A stretch of DNA of 64,000 bases from Deltaproteobacteria bacterium (lineage in GTDB: Bacteria; Desulfobacterota; Desulfovibrionia; Desulfovibrionales; Desulfovibrionaceae), in NCBI GenBank assembly GCA_031285295.1, contig JAITWK010000014.1, positions 27,874-91,873 on the forward strand, given 5' to 3'. Made by a program: the position numbers and the translations under genes. This document shows positions 62,465-64,000 of the stretch, piece by piece. Below the pieces are notes generated by a model. The model ran no database searches and was not told the origin of the DNA. It was given only the letters and a program-made list of their open reading frames with translations. Positions within the stretch are counted from its first letter, which is position 1. Every line of letters begins with the position of its first letter.

Positions 62465-62510
62465 GATTCACCTGCTGGCGGGCCTTGGCCCGGTTAAGCG
62501 GCAGTGAATC
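62465..62510 (-). promoter_or_regulatory. Hairpin sequestering the trpB ribosome-binding site
   Basis: In the trpB leader, GATTCACTGC (62501-62510) pairs with the segment GCAGGTGAATC (62465-62475) with one bulge, and an inner 6-bp GC stem (62479-62484 with 62487-62492) stabilises it. The pairing covers AGGTGA, the trpB ribosome-binding site. Confidence 0.6.
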
Positions 62511-62518
62511 CAGGCGGT

Positions 62519-62549
62519 AAAAAAAATCGCGTCAGTTTTCACTGCCGCG
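62519..62549 (-). terminator. Attenuator terminator of trpB
   Basis: On the minus strand CGCGGCAGT and ACTGACGCG pair (8 of 9) round a GAAA loop and are followed by A and eight T. The left arm also takes part in the competing antiterminator: CCGCGGC (62544-62550) pairs with GCCGTGG (62603-62609). Confidence 0.88.
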
Positions 62550-62614
62550 GTTCTGTTTCGCTTTCGCCGGGGTTACCGGCTGGTATTTAAACGCGCAAAA
62601 GTCCACGGCCCTGT

Positions 62615-62665
62615 TTAGAAGGGCCACCACCACTGGAAGGAAAAGGATTTTGCGCTGTTGTTCAT
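62615..62665 (-). CDS. trpL: trp leader peptide
   Basis: This 16-codon ORF encodes MNNSAKSFSFQWWWPF, with three consecutive Trp codons followed by Pro, Phe and stop. The pause hairpin GGCCCT (62620-62625) and AGGGCC (62607-62612) overlaps the Trp codons and stop. When charged tRNA-Trp is scarce, a ribosome stalled at the Trp codons would free the second segment to form the antiterminator. The ribosome-binding site is weak. The arrangement is a classic trp attenuator, here serving a trpB gene alone. Confidence 0.9.
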   Translation of the reverse strand: MNNSAKSFSFQWWWPF

Positions 62666-62671
62666 GGCATT

Positions 62672-62700
62672 TTTTTAGTCGATTCGAAAAAGGCTGTCAA
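62672..62700 (-). promoter_or_regulatory. Promoter of the trpL-trpB transcript
   Basis: On the minus strand a perfect TTGACA (62695-62700), a 17-bp spacer and TAAAAA (62672-62677) lie directly in front of trpL. The RNA would start only a few bases before the leader ATG, so the leader peptide may be translated almost without a 5' leader. Confidence 0.6.
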
Positions 62701-62728
62701 TCAACAATTTGTAAATAGTGTTTAAAAC

Positions 62729-62767
62729 CATGAACTGCTCCGTCGTTTTGCTACGGAGCAGTTCATG
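62729..62767 (-). terminator. Terminator after hcp
   Basis: A perfect 15-bp stem (62729-62743 with 62753-62767) with a 9-nt loop, followed on the minus strand by GGTTTTAAA, ends the hcp transcript and separates it from trpL. Confidence 0.85.
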
Positions 62768-62788
62768 AATTTTAAGGATTACTGATAG

Positions 62789-64000
62789 TTATCCCAGGAT
62801 TTTTTTCAAATCCGCTTCCGGGGTGGAAATAGGCGTGAGGCCGAATTTTTCCACGATGACGTTTACCACTGCCTCCGAGAAGAAGGCCGGAACGCTGGGG
62901 CCGATGTAAATGTTTTTGATGCCCAGCGAAAGCAGGGTCAGCAGGATGCACACCGCTTTTTGTTCGTACCACGAAAGCACCAGGGTAAGCGGCAGGTCGT
63001 TTACGCCGCAGTTGAAGGCTCCGGCCAGGGCAACCGCGACCTGAATCGCGCCATAAGCATCGTTGCACTGCCCCATATCGAGGATGCGGGGGAAGGGGCC
63101 GATTTGCCCGGCGTCCAGATCATTGAAGCGGTATTTGCCGCAAGCCAGGGTGAGAACAGCCGTATCCTTGGGCGTTTGTTTGACGAATTCCGTGTAGTAG
63201 TTGCGTCCGGGCTGAGCGCCATCGCAGCCGCCCACCAGGAAGAAATGCTTGATCGCTCCGCCCTTTACGGCGTCAATGATCGTCCCGGCGTTATCCAGCA
63301 CGGTCTTGCGCCCGAAGCCGGTGGTAACGGTTGTGCCGCCGTTGATTCCGGCAAACTGCTTGTCTTCGGTAAAGCCGCCGAGTTTTTTGGCATGCGCGAT
63401 CAGGGCCGAGAAGTCCTTATGCCCGTTAGCGTCAGCCACAATGTGCTTCGCGCCGGGGTACTGCACTACCGAAGTGGTATAGACGCGATCCGAGTAGCTT
63501 TCCTTGGTGGGCATGATGCAGTTGGTCGTCCACAGAATCGGCGCGGGCAGATTATCGAATTCCTTCTGCTGATTCTGCCAGGCCGTCCCGTAGTTGCCTT
63601 TCAGGTGCGGGTATTTTTTCAGTTCCGGGTAAGCGTGGGCGGGCAGCATTTCGCTATGCGTGTAAATATTGACGCCCTGGCCCTCGGTCTGTTCCAGCAG
63701 CATTTTAAGATCGTACAGGTCATGGCCGGTCACCACTATGAACGGGCCTTTTTCTACCTTCAGAGGCACCTGGGTGGGAACCGGGTTGCCGTATGCGCCG
63801 GTATTGGCTTCATCAAGTATTGCCATGCATTGCAGGTTGATGCCGCCAAATTCCATGAGCAGGCCGAGCCATTCATCGATAGAATGATCTTTGCCCAGTT
63901 CCGCCAGACCCTTGATAAACCAGGCGTCAACTTCTGCCGAGCGTTTGCCCAAAGCGCGGGCGTGGTGGGCATAGGCCGCCATGCCGCGCAGGCCGAACAG
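62789..64000 (-). CDS. hcp: Hybrid cluster protein (hydroxylamine reductase), 5' partial
   Basis: About 403 codons of the C-terminal part are visible; the frame runs off the right edge, so the N-terminal Fe-S cluster region is outside. The hybrid cluster ligands lie in the segments TTNCIMP, GGCDGAQPGRNYY, LACGKYRFND and CGVNDLP. Hcp is an anaerobic protein-S-nitrosylase/NO reductase, historically described as hydroxylamine reductase and first studied in Desulfovibrio. It is transcribed toward trpB but separated by a strong terminator. Confidence 0.97.
   Translation of the reverse strand: MFGLRGMAAYAHHARALGKRSAEVDAWFIKGLAELGKDHSIDEWLGLLMEFGGINLQCMAILDEANTGAYGNPVPTQVPLKVEKGPFIVVTGHDLYDLKMLLEQTEGQGVNIYTHSEMLPAHAYPELKKYPHLKGNYGTAWQNQQKEFDNLPAPILWTTNCIMPTKESYSDRVYTTSVVQYPGAKHIVADANGHKDFSALIAHAKKLGGFTEDKQFAGINGGTTVTTGFGRKTVLDNAGTIIDAVKGGAIKHFFLVGGCDGAQPGRNYYTEFVKQTPKDTAVLTLACGKYRFNDLDAGQIGPFPRILDMGQCNDAYGAIQVAVALAGAFNCGVNDLPLTLVLSWYEQKAVCILLTLLSLGIKNIYIGPSVPAFFSEAVVNVIVEKFGLTPISTPEADLKKILG

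Overview
The window looks like part of a chromosome from a sulfate-reducing deltaproteobacterium of the Desulfovibrionaceae type. The inference rests on several things together: a type III secretion (T3SS) operon of the kind found in Desulfovibrio and Lawsonia, hybrid cluster protein, a chemoreceptor with a periplasmic haem-c motif like DcrA, a tetrahaem cytochrome, KDO synthesis, and a SulP transporter. No rRNA or tRNA gene was found, so the species cannot be fixed. Two base compositions alternate: GC-rich conserved blocks (1-3.0 kb and 43.7-64 kb) and AT-richer accessory blocks (3.1-10.5 kb and 21.7-43.5 kb).

Layout. 1-3.0 kb: the end of a T3SS operon (sctO-P-Q-R), closed by a terminator directly after sctR; sctQ carries a strong internal start for a separate C-terminal product. 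3.5-10.35 kb: a MerR regulator diverging from a textbook MerR promoter that drives a small XRE protein, a chemoreceptor, a hybrid histidine kinase and an Rrf2 regulator. 10.5-21.6 kb (minus strand): a 3111-residue autotransporter adhesin built from tandem modules, followed by a Sel1-repeat protein, an OB-fold protein and a solitary phage CII-like regulator. 21.7-35.75 kb: a second signalling block with a chemoreceptor paralogous to the first, two MocR-type regulators (one lacking the PLP lysine), a hybrid kinase with Hpt, an HD-GYP c-di-GMP phosphodiesterase, a chemoreceptor fused to PilZ, and a second Rrf2 gene. The two Rrf2 genes are about 370-bp direct repeats 25.4 kb apart that bracket the whole adhesin and signalling region. 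35.9-43.4 kb: an AT-rich island with an XRE regulator, a lipoprotein, an orphan ParA and a four-gene overlapping module of three tyrosine recombinases plus a small partner. 43.7-64 kb: housekeeping genes (ssb, PBP1A, kdsB, methionine gamma-lyase, SulP, an NtrC-type regulator, trmI, rlpA, trpB, hcp) and a haem-chemoreceptor/tetrahaem-cytochrome pair.

How the parts may work together. Four chemoreceptors, two hybrid kinases, a c-di-GMP phosphodiesterase and a PilZ output suggest a surface and redox behaviour locus, with the giant adhesin and perhaps the T3SS as contact organelles; this is inference. The strongest regulatory readings made directly from sequence are a complete trp attenuator upstream of a stand-alone trpB (leader peptide with three consecutive Trp codons, pause, antiterminator and terminator pairings, then a hairpin over the trpB ribosome-binding site), a MerR operator in a 19-bp spacer, and a pair of long hairpins at 55.8 and 59.5 kb that share a 33-nt apical core on unrelated but still self-complementary arms.
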